From Oscillospiraceae bacterium (GTDB lineage: Bacteria > Bacillota > Clostridia > Oscillospirales > UBA929): 64,000 bases of DNA. Made by a program: the position numbers and the translations under genes. The DNA lies in the NCBI GenBank assembly GCA_031254195.1, contig JAIRUW010000013.1, positions 32,210-96,209 of the forward strand, in the 5' to 3' direction. Below are positions 9,145 to 17,929 of this stretch, in pieces. Under the pieces are notes generated by a model. It worked only from the letters and a program-made list of their open reading frames with translations, ran no database searches and was not told where the DNA came from. The stretch's first letter is position 1. The number at the start of each line of letters is the position of its first letter.

Positions 9145-9735
9145 GTGGAACATGTGGTTGGTATCGGGGGGTATGCCGTTTCGGGCAGTCCCGATGACGT
9201 CATAAAGACCTTTGCGCTGTCCACCTGCGTCGGGCTGGTGTATTACAGTATGCGCAAGCGTGCCATGGCGATGGCGCATATCCAGCTGCCGGTCTGCCGT
9301 TCGATGAGCACGGGGGATAAGCCCAGCCGCTTTGCCGACATGGCGCCGGAGTTTTTGCTAAAAGAGATGCAGCAGAAGCACGCCGTAACCCCGCGCGAGG
9401 TACTGATCAGCCTGTACGGCGGGATTGACGGCAGGGGGGCGGGCGACTGCTTCCGTATCGGCGAAAAGAACCTTCAGGTAGTCAAAGACACGCTCCGCAA
9501 GCTCGGCTTGGTATACAACGAGGTCGATACCGGCGGGCAGGAGAGCCGGACGCTGGTGGCGTATACCTCCACCGGCATAGTAGAGGTCATCAAGCGCCCG
9601 ATGGCGTTCAGCGGGCCGGGCGCTCCGGCGGCACGCACCGGTCCCCAGGGGCCGGCAAGGACCGGACCGCAAGGCCCGGCGGCGCGGACCGGCCCCCAAG
9701 GGCCGGCGGGCAGGGCTCCGGGCTTCTTGAGATAA
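9145..9735 (+). CDS. cheD: Chemoreceptor glutamine deamidase CheD with a collagen-like tail
   Basis: Deamidates receptor glutamines and in Bacillus also binds CheC. The core holds the expected Cys28 in the STCVG motif and His45 in MAMAHIQLP, the two catalytic residues of the family. The GTG start is preceded by GGGGTGG and begins nine bases after cheB. The unusual part is the last ~43 residues: after the normal CheD domain end comes a Gly/Pro-rich tail with three copies of TGPQGPA separated by Arg/Ala, ending GRAPGFLR. Other members usually stop near 160 residues. The tail repeats use different synonymous codons, so the peptide pattern appears maintained rather than a fresh DNA expansion. Its role is unknown. 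Confidence 0.93.
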   Translation: MEHVVGIGGYAVSGSPDDVIKTFALSTCVGLVYYSMRKRAMAMAHIQLPVCRSMSTGDKPSRFADMAPEFLLKEMQQKHAVTPREVLISLYGGIDGRGAGDCFRIGEKNLQVVKDTLRKLGLVYNEVDTGGQESRTLVAYTSTGIVEVIKRPMAFSGPGAPAARTGPQGPARTGPQGPAARTGPQGPAGRAPGFLR

Positions 9736-9738
9736 CGC

Positions 9739-9767
9739 TTGACTACGGTATGAATGTATGATAAACT
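9739..9767 (+). promoter_or_regulatory. Candidate promoter before the transglycosylase gene
   Basis: TTGACT (9739-9744), a 17-base spacer and TAAACT (9762-9767), in the 77-base gap between cheD and the transglycosylase gene. The -35 is good and the -10 is moderate, so read-through from cheR-cheB-cheD is equally possible. Confidence 0.4.
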
Positions 9768-9812
9768 GCCCATTATACCGATTAATTATGGGCAAGAGGG
9801 GGGAACGGGTGC

Positions 9813-10535
9813 TTGGACAGCGTGAACAACATAGCCTCCATGCGCGTCGCGCAGGCGATGCAGGGTATTCAGACCCGCCTCGCTGAAATCGAAGAACGGA
9901 TGGGGATTTCGTTTTCCGCCCAAATGCTGCGCGCTCAGTCCTCGCAGGGAGCAGGGGGGAGCGCCGCCGTTGGCGAGTCCGAGGGGGAGCACCTGTGGCC
10001 GTCGGAGATTGCGGACGATGTATCCCAAGAGTACAGCTATACGGATGAAACCGTCCAAGTACAGCAAACGGGAGGGTTTGGCCGGTTACCGGAGAGCTCT
10101 TATGACAGCCTTTTCGTGGAAGCGGCGGAACGCTACGGCATTAGCGCGGCGCTGATTAAAGCGGTCGGCTTTGCCGAAAGCACTTTCCGCCCGGGCGCCG
10201 TTTCCCAATCGGGCGCGATGGGCCTGATGCAGTTGATGCCTTACACCGCCGAGGCGCTGGGCGTGAACGACCCGTTTGACCCGGCGCAGAACATAGACGG
10301 CGGGGCGCGGCTGCTGGCACAGCACCTGGACCGCTTCGGCGGGGACGCGCTGCTTGCCGTCGCCGCCTATAACTGCGGCCCCTACGGCGTCACCTCGCGG
10401 GGAATCACCGATTTGTCCGACCCCGAACAGCGCGCGCTGCTCCCGGCGGAGACGCGCGGCTATTTGGCGCGGATAGAGCAGTATCTGGGCGAAGCGCAGG
10501 CGCTGTATGTATTGAGCAGCCCGTATGCGGTCTGA
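9813..10535 (+). CDS. Lytic transglycosylase (SLT domain), flagella-associated
   Basis: Cleaves peptidoglycan glycan strands to open gaps, here probably for the flagellar rod. The SLT domain spans about residues 95-230, with catalytic Glu122 in GFAESTFRP, the SGAMGLMQLMP block, INGG-like IDGGARLLAQHL, and AAYNCGP. The first ~90 residues are low-complexity, with no signal peptide, so export may use another route such as the flagellar export gate. The TTG at 9813 is chosen, with a run of G nine bases upstream. It sits directly upstream of flgB, a common position for rod-associated muramidases in bacteria lacking FlgJ. Function in rod assembly is inferred from context. Confidence 0.85.
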   Translation: MDSVNNIASMRVAQAMQGIQTRLAEIEERMGISFSAQMLRAQSSQGAGGSAAVGESEGEHLWPSEIADDVSQEYSYTDETVQVQQTGGFGRLPESSYDSLFVEAAERYGISAALIKAVGFAESTFRPGAVSQSGAMGLMQLMPYTAEALGVNDPFDPAQNIDGGARLLAQHLDRFGGDALLAVAAYNCGPYGVTSRGITDLSDPEQRALLPAETRGYLARIEQYLGEAQALYVLSSPYAV

Positions 10536-10581
10536 GCAGGCGGCCTTTTAAGGAAGGTCTTACATATATGTATTTTTACGG

Positions 10582-10608
10582 TAAAATATTGCCGAATATT
10601 CCCGATTC
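10582..10608 (+). promoter_or_regulatory. Possible sigma-D (FliA) motility promoter before flgB
   Basis: TAAA (10582-10585), 15 bases, then CCCGATTC (10601-10608), resembling the sigma-D consensus TAAA-N15-GCCGATAT with the CCGAT core intact. It lies about 70 bases upstream of flgB. The -10 differs at the first and last two positions, so this is tentative. Confidence 0.4.
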
Positions 10609-10677
10609 GGGTTTAGTATGCTAGAGTTGCTAACGATACACAATAGAATAAGGACCTTCCAAAAAGGGGCGTGACCT

Positions 10678-11091
10678 ATGTTCAATAAGATGTTTCGGAA
10701 TATCGACCTGATGCAGAAGGGCTTGGACGCGGCGTGGATGCGTCAGGACGTTATCGCGCACAACATCGCCAATGTGGATACCCCGGACTATAATGCGCAG
10801 CATGTGGAGTTTGAGTCGCTGCTTAAAGCCGCGCTGAACGGCGAGGGGACGATGGAAGGATACAGGACGCACGAAAAACACATCCGAATCGGGGGCAGCC
10901 CCGACCCCATGCAGGTCAAACCAATAACCATGACCGACTACCACTACGAGATTCGCATGGACGGCAATAATGTGGACCCCGACCACCAGATGACCGAGAT
11001 GGCCGCCAACTATATCCGCTACAGCGCTTTGCAGGCGCGGGTCACCGGCTCGTTCAACAGGCTGAAGATGGCGATAAGGGAGGGTAAATGA
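10678..11091 (+). CDS. flgB: Flagellar basal-body rod protein FlgB
   Basis: Proximal rod subunit of the flagellar basal body, exported by the type III system and located in the wall/periplasm-equivalent space. The 137-residue protein has the N-terminal rod motif RQDVIAHNIANVDTPDYNAQ (the conserved ANxxTPxY signature) and a C-terminal heptad-rich helix that packs in the rod. AGGGGC precedes the ATG. The stop overlaps the flgC start by four bases, and the two proteins assemble together. Confidence 0.95.
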   Translation: MFNKMFRNIDLMQKGLDAAWMRQDVIAHNIANVDTPDYNAQHVEFESLLKAALNGEGTMEGYRTHEKHIRIGGSPDPMQVKPITMTDYHYEIRMDGNNVDPDHQMTEMAANYIRYSALQARVTGSFNRLKMAIREGK

Positions 11092-11534
11092 TGGGCATTT
11101 TCCGCAGCATGGAGATCAGCGCGTCGGGTATGAGCGCTCAGCGCTTCCGCATGGATGTCATTTCGCAGAACATTGCCAACGAGGACAACACCCGCACCGC
11201 CGACGGGACGCCGTACCGGCGCCGGATGGTCATATTTCAGGAGAGAAGCAGCCCTTACCAGTTTTCCAATTACCTTCAGGCCGCGCAGCAGCGCACCGTA
11301 GGCACCGGCGTCCGCGCCATCCGGGTGGAGGAGGACCACAAGACCGACTTCAAAATGATTTACGATCCGTCTCACCCCGACGCCAACGAGGAGGGTTATG
11401 TGAGCTACCCCAATGTGGACAGGGAGCAGGAGCTGGTGGACTTCCTGTCGGCTCTGCGGTCATACGAAGCCAATGTCACCGCGTTCAATAACTTCAAGAA
11501 CATGGCTATGAAAGCCTTAGAGATCGGAAGATAA
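11088..11534 (+). CDS. flgC: Flagellar basal-body rod protein FlgC
   Basis: Proximal rod subunit. The N terminus SMEISASGMSAQRFRMD with ISQNIANEDNTRTADGTPY is the typical FlgC rod motif. The C terminus, with a long helix (DFLSALRSYEANVTAFNNFKN cut here at its core), is diagnostic. At 148 residues it has normal length. GGGAGG lies just upstream within the end of flgB, and two adjacent ATG codons (11088, 11091) can serve as start. It is cotranscribed with flgB and fliE. Confidence 0.95.
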   Translation: MMGIFRSMEISASGMSAQRFRMDVISQNIANEDNTRTADGTPYRRRMVIFQERSSPYQFSNYLQAAQQRTVGTGVRAIRVEEDHKTDFKMIYDPSHPDANEEGYVSYPNVDREQELVDFLSALRSYEANVTAFNNFKNMAMKALEIGR

Positions 11535-11557
11535 TGAATACTTGAAAGGGTGGTTCC

Positions 11558-11893
11558 ATGGCTATCGATTCTCTGAATTTCAACAATTACACATGGCTGC
11601 CGTCGCTGATGACCGCCGGGAACGTTCAGGATGCGATCCCAACAGCGCCCGTCGCGACGGATGAGGTTCCCAGGATTTCGTTTTCCGACTTCCTGTCGGA
11701 CGCGGTGGGCAATACCATCGCTTCCGACGCCGAGTCCAGTGCCGCCGGTATGGATTTGCTTCTGGGCGGGGAACAGGATCTGCACAGCGTCCTGATCGCC
11801 GGGCAGAAGGCGGAGGTTTTGCTCAACCTCACCGTTCAGATTCGTAACAAGATGGTGGAATCCTATCAAGAAATTATGAGAATGCAGGTGTAA
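11558..11893 (+). CDS. fliE: Flagellar hook-basal body complex protein FliE
   Basis: Junction protein between the MS ring and the rod. The 111-residue protein has the FliE pattern ISFSDFLSDAV in the middle and the C-terminal helix EVLLNLTVQIRNKMVESYQ ending EIMRMQV, characteristic of the family. The N-terminal half is poorly conserved, as usual. GAAAGGGTGG precedes the ATG. It begins 23 bases after flgC, and fliF follows after three bases. Confidence 0.93.
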   Translation: MAIDSLNFNNYTWLPSLMTAGNVQDAIPTAPVATDEVPRISFSDFLSDAVGNTIASDAESSAAGMDLLLGGEQDLHSVLIAGQKAEVLLNLTVQIRNKMVESYQEIMRMQV

Positions 11894-11896
11894 ACC

Positions 11897-13525
11897 TTGG
11901 AATTCCTGCAAGGTATCTTAAACCGCGTACGCGGTTGGTTTTCGGGCATATGGGAAAAGACGGAAAAGCGCGACCGTACGCGCTTTCTTGTCATTTCAGG
12001 AATCGCGGTGGTATTGATTATCGCGGCCGCAGTCATGCTCAACAACAACAAGTATACCGAGTTTGTCACCATTAACGACCCGGAGCAAAGGCGTTCCGTG
12101 TCAGCCGCGCTGTCCGAGAACGGTATAAGACCCAGAATCTCAGGCAATACATTACTCGTCGATAAAAGCGATTACCTCAGCGCCAACGCGGTGTATCTCG
12201 CGATGGCGGACGCCAATGTCGGATTTGAGGGGTTGGATTTCGCTATCTACGAGATGGCGACCGGCATTACCAGCACAGACGCCGACCGGCGCAACTATAC
12301 GGTCTTCCAGTTGCGGAGAGACCTCAAGGCGACTTTTGAGGCGCTGCCTTTTGTCAGCAGTGCCGAGGTTATAATCACTATCCCGCAAAAGCAAATCATC
12401 TTCCAAAATGATTACGTGCCCCCGACCGCGTCGGTCGCGCTCTTTCTCACTACCGAAATCACCCAGTCGCAAGTCGAGACGATTGAGAAATTTGTGGCCA
12501 ATGCCGTCGGTGGTATGAGTCCCGAGGATGTGATGGTCACCGACCAGTTTATGCGCCCCCTCAGGAAAGAGAGCGGGGAAGAGGATATTGCCACAAGGGT
12601 CTCGGCCAATTATGAGCATCAAAAGAGGGTGGAGCAGGATTTGGCCGCCGGGGTTACAAGGCAGCTTTCGGTAATCTTTGGACCCTCTAATATCGGCGTT
12701 AACGTATCCGCCAAGCTGAATTTTGACGATTATGAGAGGCGAAGTCAGGAATTCATCCCGGTCGTTGGCGACGACGAGGGCATCGTCCGTTCTATGGAGA
12801 CCTTAATGGAGCACGCCAAAGGCGCCGGACCCCTCGGCGGCACGGTAGGCACCGATCCCAACGGGCTTGGCATGGACGGCCTTGACGCCGCCGAATATGT
12901 CGAAGTGATGGAGCAATTGATGAGCGAATACGATAAAGAGCAAAATGTAACCAATTACGAAATCTCCGAAGTCAACGAGTATCTGAGGACCGCGCACGGT
13001 ACGATAGAGGAAGTAACGGTAGGGATTACGATCAACGAAGACCTTTTGGAGCAGGAAGGATTGGCAATGGCTGCCGATGCGGTCCGCAGACTGGCGGCCG
13101 CGGCGGTCGGCTTGCAGCCTGACCAATACGAGACCAACGTGGTCGTCGAGTACCTGCCCATGCTGCAACCCAGGCTGAACCAAGCGGAAGAGGACGCGTT
13201 TAACGAACAGAAACAGCGCGAAGAGCTTTATGCCCTCATCCAAACCCTCGTCCTCTATGGCATCATCGGCATTTGTTTCATTTTGCTTATCCTGCGCACC
13301 TTCGCCCTCCTCAAACCCAAGCCGGTGGAGCTGCCCGGGGAGATACTGGCCGGCGATGTGGAAGACTATTCGGACCTTTTGGAAGCCGCCACGGTCAGCA
13401 TGGAGCTGGAGGTTACCAAAACCCCGTCGCGCGAACGTGTCGAGGAGTTTATTGAGAACAACGCGGAAGCCGTGGCCCATATGCTGCGCACATGGCTTCA
13501 GGACGAAGAGGATAAAGGCTGGTAA
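11897..13525 (+). CDS. fliF: Flagellar MS-ring protein FliF
   Basis: Forms the membrane-embedded MS ring, the platform for the rotor and export gate. There are two membrane segments: about residues 30-48 (FLVISGIAVVLIIAAAVML) and about 443-465 (LIQTLVLYGIIGICFILLI). The ring-building motifs between them include YLSANAVYLAMADANVGFEG, FQLRRDLKATFEALPFVSSA and the VALFL block. The C-terminal cytoplasmic tail is acidic and binds FliG. The TTG start is preceded by GCAGGTG. The length of 542 residues is normal. Confidence 0.95.
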   Translation: MEFLQGILNRVRGWFSGIWEKTEKRDRTRFLVISGIAVVLIIAAAVMLNNNKYTEFVTINDPEQRRSVSAALSENGIRPRISGNTLLVDKSDYLSANAVYLAMADANVGFEGLDFAIYEMATGITSTDADRRNYTVFQLRRDLKATFEALPFVSSAEVIITIPQKQIIFQNDYVPPTASVALFLTTEITQSQVETIEKFVANAVGGMSPEDVMVTDQFMRPLRKESGEEDIATRVSANYEHQKRVEQDLAAGVTRQLSVIFGPSNIGVNVSAKLNFDDYERRSQEFIPVVGDDEGIVRSMETLMEHAKGAGPLGGTVGTDPNGLGMDGLDAAEYVEVMEQLMSEYDKEQNVTNYEISEVNEYLRTAHGTIEEVTVGITINEDLLEQEGLAMAADAVRRLAAAAVGLQPDQYETNVVVEYLPMLQPRLNQAEEDAFNEQKQREELYALIQTLVLYGIIGICFILLILRTFALLKPKPVELPGEILAGDVEDYSDLLEAATVSMELEVTKTPSRERVEEFIENNAEAVAHMLRTWLQDEEDKGW

Positions 13526-13550
13526 TTTCATTAGTGTGAGGTGAGGATCT

Positions 13551-14570
13551 GTGCCACCGACAAAGGCAACGGAAAAAATGAGCGGGCGTGAAAAGGCGGC
13601 CATTCTCCTGATTGCCCTCGGTAAGGAGTATTCCTCCAAGATATTCCGCCATCTAAAGGATGAAGAGATTGAGCAGCTCACGCTGGACATCACCAATGTG
13701 CGGCGCGTGGACGCTGAAACAAAAGATGACATCATCAATGAGTTCTACGAGGAATGCCTGACGCAGAACTATATTCTGGAGGGCGGCATCGACTACGCCC
13801 GGGAGCTGCTTGAGTCGTCAATCGGTTCGGCGCGCGCCCTTGAGCTCATCTCCCGCCTCACCTCCTCCCTTCAGGTGCGCCCGTTTGACTTCGCACGCAA
13901 GACCGACCCCAACCAGATACTGAACTTTATCCAGAACGAACACCCGCAGACCATCGCCCTGATTTTATCCTATCTCGAACCGGGCATGGCCGCGGCGATA
14001 TTATCCAAGCTGCCCAGCGAAAAGCAGACGCAGGTTGTCGTGCGTGTCTCCACGATGGACCGCACCAGCCCCGAATATGTACGCGAGGTGGAGCGCATCC
14101 TCGACCGCAAGCTGAGCAGTATGGGCGTGGACGACTTCACCGTTGTGGGCGGCATCCAGTCCATCGTCGATATCCTCAACGCCGCCGACCGCGGCACCGA
14201 GCGCCGCGTATTGGAAGAGCTTGAAGTCGATAACAGCGACCTTGTGGACGAGATCCGGCGCAAAATGTTCGTCTTCGAGGACATCATCCGCCTCGACAAG
14301 CGCGCCATCCAGCGCGTCCTCAAGGAAGTCGAGAACGCCGACCTTACCGTCGCCCTCAAGAACGCTACCGAAGAGCTGCGCGGCCTGATCTTCGAGAATA
14401 TGTCCAAGCGCCTTGCCGATATGATTAAAGAGGACATGGAATATATGGGGCCGGTGCGCGTACGCGACGTCGAGGACTCCCAGCAGAAGATTGTCAACGT
14501 TATAAGGAAGCTCCAGGATGCGGGCGAGATCGTTATCTCGCGCGGTTCGGAGGATGAGCTCATTGTCTAA
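13551..14570 (+). CDS. fliG: Flagellar motor switch protein FliG
   Basis: Rotor protein that couples stator ion flow to torque and reverses with CheY-P through FliM. The N-terminal domain (about 1-100) binds FliF and opens with MSGREKAAILLIALGKE. The middle domain contains the EHPQTIALIL motif near residue 125, and the C-terminal torque domain carries the charged ridge in MFVFEDIIRLDKRAIQRVL. The 339-residue length is standard. The GTG start has GGTGAGG upstream. FliM and FliN are not in this window, so the switch genes are split. Confidence 0.96.
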   Translation: MPPTKATEKMSGREKAAILLIALGKEYSSKIFRHLKDEEIEQLTLDITNVRRVDAETKDDIINEFYEECLTQNYILEGGIDYARELLESSIGSARALELISRLTSSLQVRPFDFARKTDPNQILNFIQNEHPQTIALILSYLEPGMAAAILSKLPSEKQTQVVVRVSTMDRTSPEYVREVERILDRKLSSMGVDDFTVVGGIQSIVDILNAADRGTERRVLEELEVDNSDLVDEIRRKMFVFEDIIRLDKRAIQRVLKEVENADLTVALKNATEELRGLIFENMSKRLADMIKEDMEYMGPVRVRDVEDSQQKIVNVIRKLQDAGEIVISRGSEDELIV

Positions 14571-15381
14571 TACGATTATCAAGGCGGGAAAGACGCGCTT
14601 GTTGCCGCCGGAAGAGAGGCCGCGGCTGCTAAAGCCGGCTAAAGCCGACGAAGCGGACAAGCCTGATGAGGTAATCCAGATCCCCGACGATCGTCATGAT
14701 AGGGAAAGGGAGCGGGAAGAGCGCGAAGCCATCATCCAGGCCGCGTACGATGAGGTCATCGAGGCGGCGCAGCGGGAAGTCGCGCTCTTGCTTGAAGACG
14801 CGCGCCGTCAGGCCCGTGAGATTGTCAGCGAGACTGAGGCCAATGCGGAGAAGGCCAGAGCGGCCGCGCACGCCGACGGTTTTGAGAAGGGGCTGGGGAT
14901 TGGGTTTGCCGACGGCGTAGAGAGAGCCGAGCGGGCGCTGGAAGATTTACTGCGTGACGGGCAGGCCGAGGTCGATTCGGCCCTCGCCGCCGCTTATGCC
15001 GAGCGTGACCGGCTGCTTTTGGAAATGGAGCCGAAGATTTACCGGCTCGCGCTGGATGTAGCGGAGAAAATTGTGGGCTTGGAGCTGGATCAAGACAACA
15101 AGGCGTTCGTATCCCTTGTCACGGCGGCGCTCAATGTTATACAGTGCGAATCGCGCGTGACGCTCCGCGTCAATGCCGAGGAGCACACCCGGGCGTTTCG
15201 TTCCAAGGCTGAGGCGCGGCTTAAAACCGAGCGGGGCAGTGTGGAGGCCGATATTGTGACCGACATGGGCATAGAGCCGCATGGCTGCCTAATCGAGACT
15301 GGCAACGGCACAGTGGACGCTTCGGTGGACGCGCAGCTGGAACAGATTGCTAGGAATATGGGAATCGAACAAAATGATTGA
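14563..15381 (+). CDS. fliH: Flagellar assembly protein FliH
   Basis: Stator-like regulator of the FliI export ATPase in the cytoplasmic export complex. It has a low-complexity charged N terminus, a long coiled coil (about residues 45-150; DDRHDREREREEREAIIQA, then alanine- and glutamate-rich heptads) and a C-terminal FliH/V-ATPase-E-like domain with LALDVAEKIVGLELDQDN. I favour the TTG at 14563, with GGAGG nine bases upstream, overlapping the fliG end by eight bases; an ATG at 14554 is also in frame but abuts the ribosome site. The length is about 272 residues. Confidence 0.9.
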   Translation: MSNTIIKAGKTRLLPPEERPRLLKPAKADEADKPDEVIQIPDDRHDREREREEREAIIQAAYDEVIEAAQREVALLLEDARRQAREIVSETEANAEKARAAAHADGFEKGLGIGFADGVERAERALEDLLRDGQAEVDSALAAAYAERDRLLLEMEPKIYRLALDVAEKIVGLELDQDNKAFVSLVTAALNVIQCESRVTLRVNAEEHTRAFRSKAEARLKTERGSVEADIVTDMGIEPHGCLIETGNGTVDASVDAQLEQIARNMGIEQND

Positions 15382-16675
15382 TTTCGAGAAAATCACAAGC
15401 GCCGTGCGGCAGGGGAACCCGCTTCAATACTCCGGCAGTGTGCAGGTGATTTCCGGCCTGACGGTGGAAGCCGCCGGCCCGGCTGTGCAGATTGGCGAGA
15501 TGTGCCGCATATATACGCTCGCGGGCGACCGATTCATGCCGGCCGAAGTGGTCGGCTTTCGTGATAACCGCGTCCTGCTAATGCCATATGGCGACCTTAC
15601 CGGCGTGGGGCCGGGGTCGCGCGTTGTCTCCACCAACCGCACGCTGTCCGTGCCTGTGAGCGAAGCCTTGAAGGGGCGTGTGCTCGACGGGCTGGGGCAT
15701 CCGATGGACGACGGCCCCGCCGTAGCGCCCGAGACGCTGTACCCGGTGGAGAACTCGCCGCCAAACCCTTTGAGCCGCGCGATGATTACCGAGGTCATGC
15801 CGCTGGGCGTCCGCGCCATTGACGGGCTGTTGACATGCGGGCGCGGCCAGCGCGTCGGTATCTTCGCAGGCTCCGGCGTCGGTAAAAGCACATTGCTGGG
15901 TATGATCGCGCGCAACGCCAAGAGCGACATTAACGTCATTACTCTGATCGGGGAGCGCGGGCGCGAGGTCAACGGCTTTCTGCAAAACGATCTGGGCGAG
16001 GAAGGGTTGAAGCGCTCCATCGTCATTGTGGCTTCGAGCGACCAGCCCGCCCTCATACGCGCCAAGTCCGCGATGGTGGGCACCAGTATCGCCGAGTTTT
16101 TCAGAGATAAAGGCTTGAATGTCCTTTTGATGATGGACAGTCTGACGCGATATGCTATGGCGCAGCGCGAGGTGGGGATGGCGGCCGGGGAACCGCCGGT
16201 ATCGCGCGGATATACCCCTTCGGTCTATACCGTGATGCCAAAGCTGCTGGAACGGGCGGGCAACGCTCCCAAAGGGTCTATCACGGCGCTCTACACTGTC
16301 TTGGTGGAAGGCGACGACTTAAATGAGCCGATCACCGACACGGCCCGCGGCATCCTTGACGGACATATCGTCCTCTCGCGGCGGCTTGCCAACCGCAACC
16401 ATTATCCTCCCATCGACATTCTGGCGTCCATCTCCCGCCTGATGCCGGACATCGCGTCCAAGGAACACTATAAGCAGGCGGGCCGCTTGAAGAGCATGAT
16501 GGCAGTCTACGACGATGCGCAGGACCTGATCAATATAGGGGCGTATAAGGTCGGCTCCAACCCCGACATAGACGCGTCAATAAAGTTGATCAAGCCCATC
16601 AACGCCTTTTTGCAGCAGGAAGTGGAGGACGGCAGCCCGTTTGACGCGACGCTGGAAAAACTGATGGGCATATGA
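15374..16675 (+). CDS. fliI: Flagellum-specific ATP synthase FliI
   Basis: Hexameric export ATPase of the flagellar type III secretion system. The F1-beta-like core has a Walker A loop at residues 165-172 (GSGVGKST, Lys171), Walker B LLMMDSLTRYAMAQRE, and the GEPPVSRGYTPSV segment seen in FliI/YscN. The length is 433 residues. The ATG at 15374 overlaps the end of fliH by eight bases; a TTG nine codons earlier is unlikely. It is flanked by its partners fliH and fliJ. Confidence 0.96.
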   Translation: MIDFEKITSAVRQGNPLQYSGSVQVISGLTVEAAGPAVQIGEMCRIYTLAGDRFMPAEVVGFRDNRVLLMPYGDLTGVGPGSRVVSTNRTLSVPVSEALKGRVLDGLGHPMDDGPAVAPETLYPVENSPPNPLSRAMITEVMPLGVRAIDGLLTCGRGQRVGIFAGSGVGKSTLLGMIARNAKSDINVITLIGERGREVNGFLQNDLGEEGLKRSIVIVASSDQPALIRAKSAMVGTSIAEFFRDKGLNVLLMMDSLTRYAMAQREVGMAAGEPPVSRGYTPSVYTVMPKLLERAGNAPKGSITALYTVLVEGDDLNEPITDTARGILDGHIVLSRRLANRNHYPPIDILASISRLMPDIASKEHYKQAGRLKSMMAVYDDAQDLINIGAYKVGSNPDIDASIKLIKPINAFLQQEVEDGSPFDATLEKLMGI

Positions 16676-16708
16676 TAAGAGGTTGCTCCTTGAAAGGGGC
16701 GTGATACG

Positions 16709-17179
16709 GTGAAAAAATTTAAGTTCACCCTGCAATCGGTGCTCAATGTCAAGCGGGCGCAGGAGAAGCAGCAGATAGGCGAACTGACCGAGTGCAACGC
16801 CCGTATCCGGCGCTTTGAACAGGCGCGGCAAGAGCTTATGGAGCGGGAGATGGGGCAGCATGAGGAGTTCAGGCGGCAAATCGGCGAGGGGCTGTCCCCG
16901 GCGGAGCTGAGGCTTTGGGGAATCGCCAACCGGGCCGCCCGTGAGCGTGTAGAGTATCAGGACAAAGTGCTGGAGCAAGCCGAAGGCGAACGGCTGCGAA
17001 TAGAGAAGAAATTGATTGCTGTTATGCAGGAGCGCAAGATTTTGGAAAAACTGCGGGATAAGCAAAAAGAAGCGTACCGTGCCGAGCAGCAGAGGGAAAC
17101 AGCGATTGAAATGGCGGAATTTATGGGTCATGAAGTCTATATAGATCAGGAGGGGATCAGACATGGCAGCGGCGGTTAA
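16709..17179 (+). CDS. fliJ: Flagellar export chaperone/stalk protein FliJ
   Basis: Small coiled-coil protein that sits in the FliI ring and links it to FlhA. The N terminus MKKFKFTLQSVLNVKRAQE is the classic FliJ start, followed by near-continuous heptads over about 140 residues rich in Glu, Gln, Arg and Lys. The GTG start has GAAAGGGGC upstream. The end overlaps the next gene by 17 bases. FliJ is poorly conserved in general, so position after fliI is part of the evidence. Confidence 0.9.
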   Translation: MKKFKFTLQSVLNVKRAQEKQQIGELTECNARIRRFEQARQELMEREMGQHEEFRRQIGEGLSPAELRLWGIANRAARERVEYQDKVLEQAEGERLRIEKKLIAVMQERKILEKLRDKQKEAYRAEQQRETAIEMAEFMGHEVYIDQEGIRHGSGG

Positions 17180-17915
17180 AGAGAAGCCCGCGAAAGCCGG
17201 GGAGGCGGCTCCCGAGGATATGAAGAAGGCGCAGACCGTAGACGAAATGGAAAAGGAAGCGCTGGGACCCAAAAAGCCTAAGGCTGAAAAGCAGAAAGAG
17301 CCGAAAGAGAAGAGAAAACCGGGGATGGCGGAGGCGATCATGCTGACGTCTCTGCTTTGGCTGTCTATTTTCAGCGCGTTTATATTGCTGGCAATGTTTG
17401 ACCCTACAGAAGACAGAATCATACGCGGGTTGACATTGCTGCTGCTCAACCCGGAAGAGGAAACGCGCGAGCAGTATTGGGCCAGGGATATTTACGCCAA
17501 TCAGGATTTGGAGAAAGAGCTTAATGAGTTATCTCAGCGGCTGGACGCTTTCGAAGAGGATTTGAACCTCCGGGAGCAAATGCTCGACGAGCGTGAGAAT
17601 GATTTGGAGGACAGGGAGATTGAAGTTGAGGATTGGCTGGAAATTAAGCGTGGAAGCACCGCCAGCGGCGGCAACGGGGGGGAAACCGGCGCGGATTTGG
17701 CGCATATGGCAAAAACCATTGAACGGATGACTCCGAGCGCTGCCGCAACGGGACTTGCGGAAATGGATTTTGAGAGCGCCGTGCGGGTTTGCAAGCTAAT
17801 TGGGGCGAAAAAGCTGGCGCCCATCTTTAACGCGATGGACCCTGAATTTTTCGTTGAGCTTATGAATGAGCTGACCGCTTTGCCCGAAGAGGATGATTGG
17901 GACTACGACTGGTAA
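17163..17915 (+). CDS. MotE/FlbB-like flagellar membrane protein
   Basis: A 250-residue protein with a Lys/Glu/Pro-rich cytoplasmic N terminus, one membrane helix at about residues 58-79 (IMLTSLLWLSIFSAFILLAMF), a coiled coil at about 110-155 and a C-terminal domain resembling the MgtE intracellular N domain (THIERMTPSAA-like segment; FESAVRVCKLIGAKKLAPIFN; MDPEFFVELMNEL). This architecture and its place after fliJ fit the MotE/FlbB family, known in other bacteria as a scaffold linking stator parts. GGAGGGG lies seven bases upstream of the ATG. Normally fliK and flgD follow; here nadE does. Confidence 0.75.
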   Translation: MAAAVKEKPAKAGEAAPEDMKKAQTVDEMEKEALGPKKPKAEKQKEPKEKRKPGMAEAIMLTSLLWLSIFSAFILLAMFDPTEDRIIRGLTLLLLNPEEETREQYWARDIYANQDLEKELNELSQRLDAFEEDLNLREQMLDERENDLEDREIEVEDWLEIKRGSTASGGNGGETGADLAHMAKTIERMTPSAAATGLAEMDFESAVRVCKLIGAKKLAPIFNAMDPEFFVELMNELTALPEEDDWDYDW

Positions 17916-17929
17916 CAGGGGTGGGACAT

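Noticed and set aside
9762-9790. Sigma-D promoter before the transglycosylase gene (TAAA and CCGATTAA)
   Set aside because: The distance between the two elements is about 11-12 bases instead of about 15.
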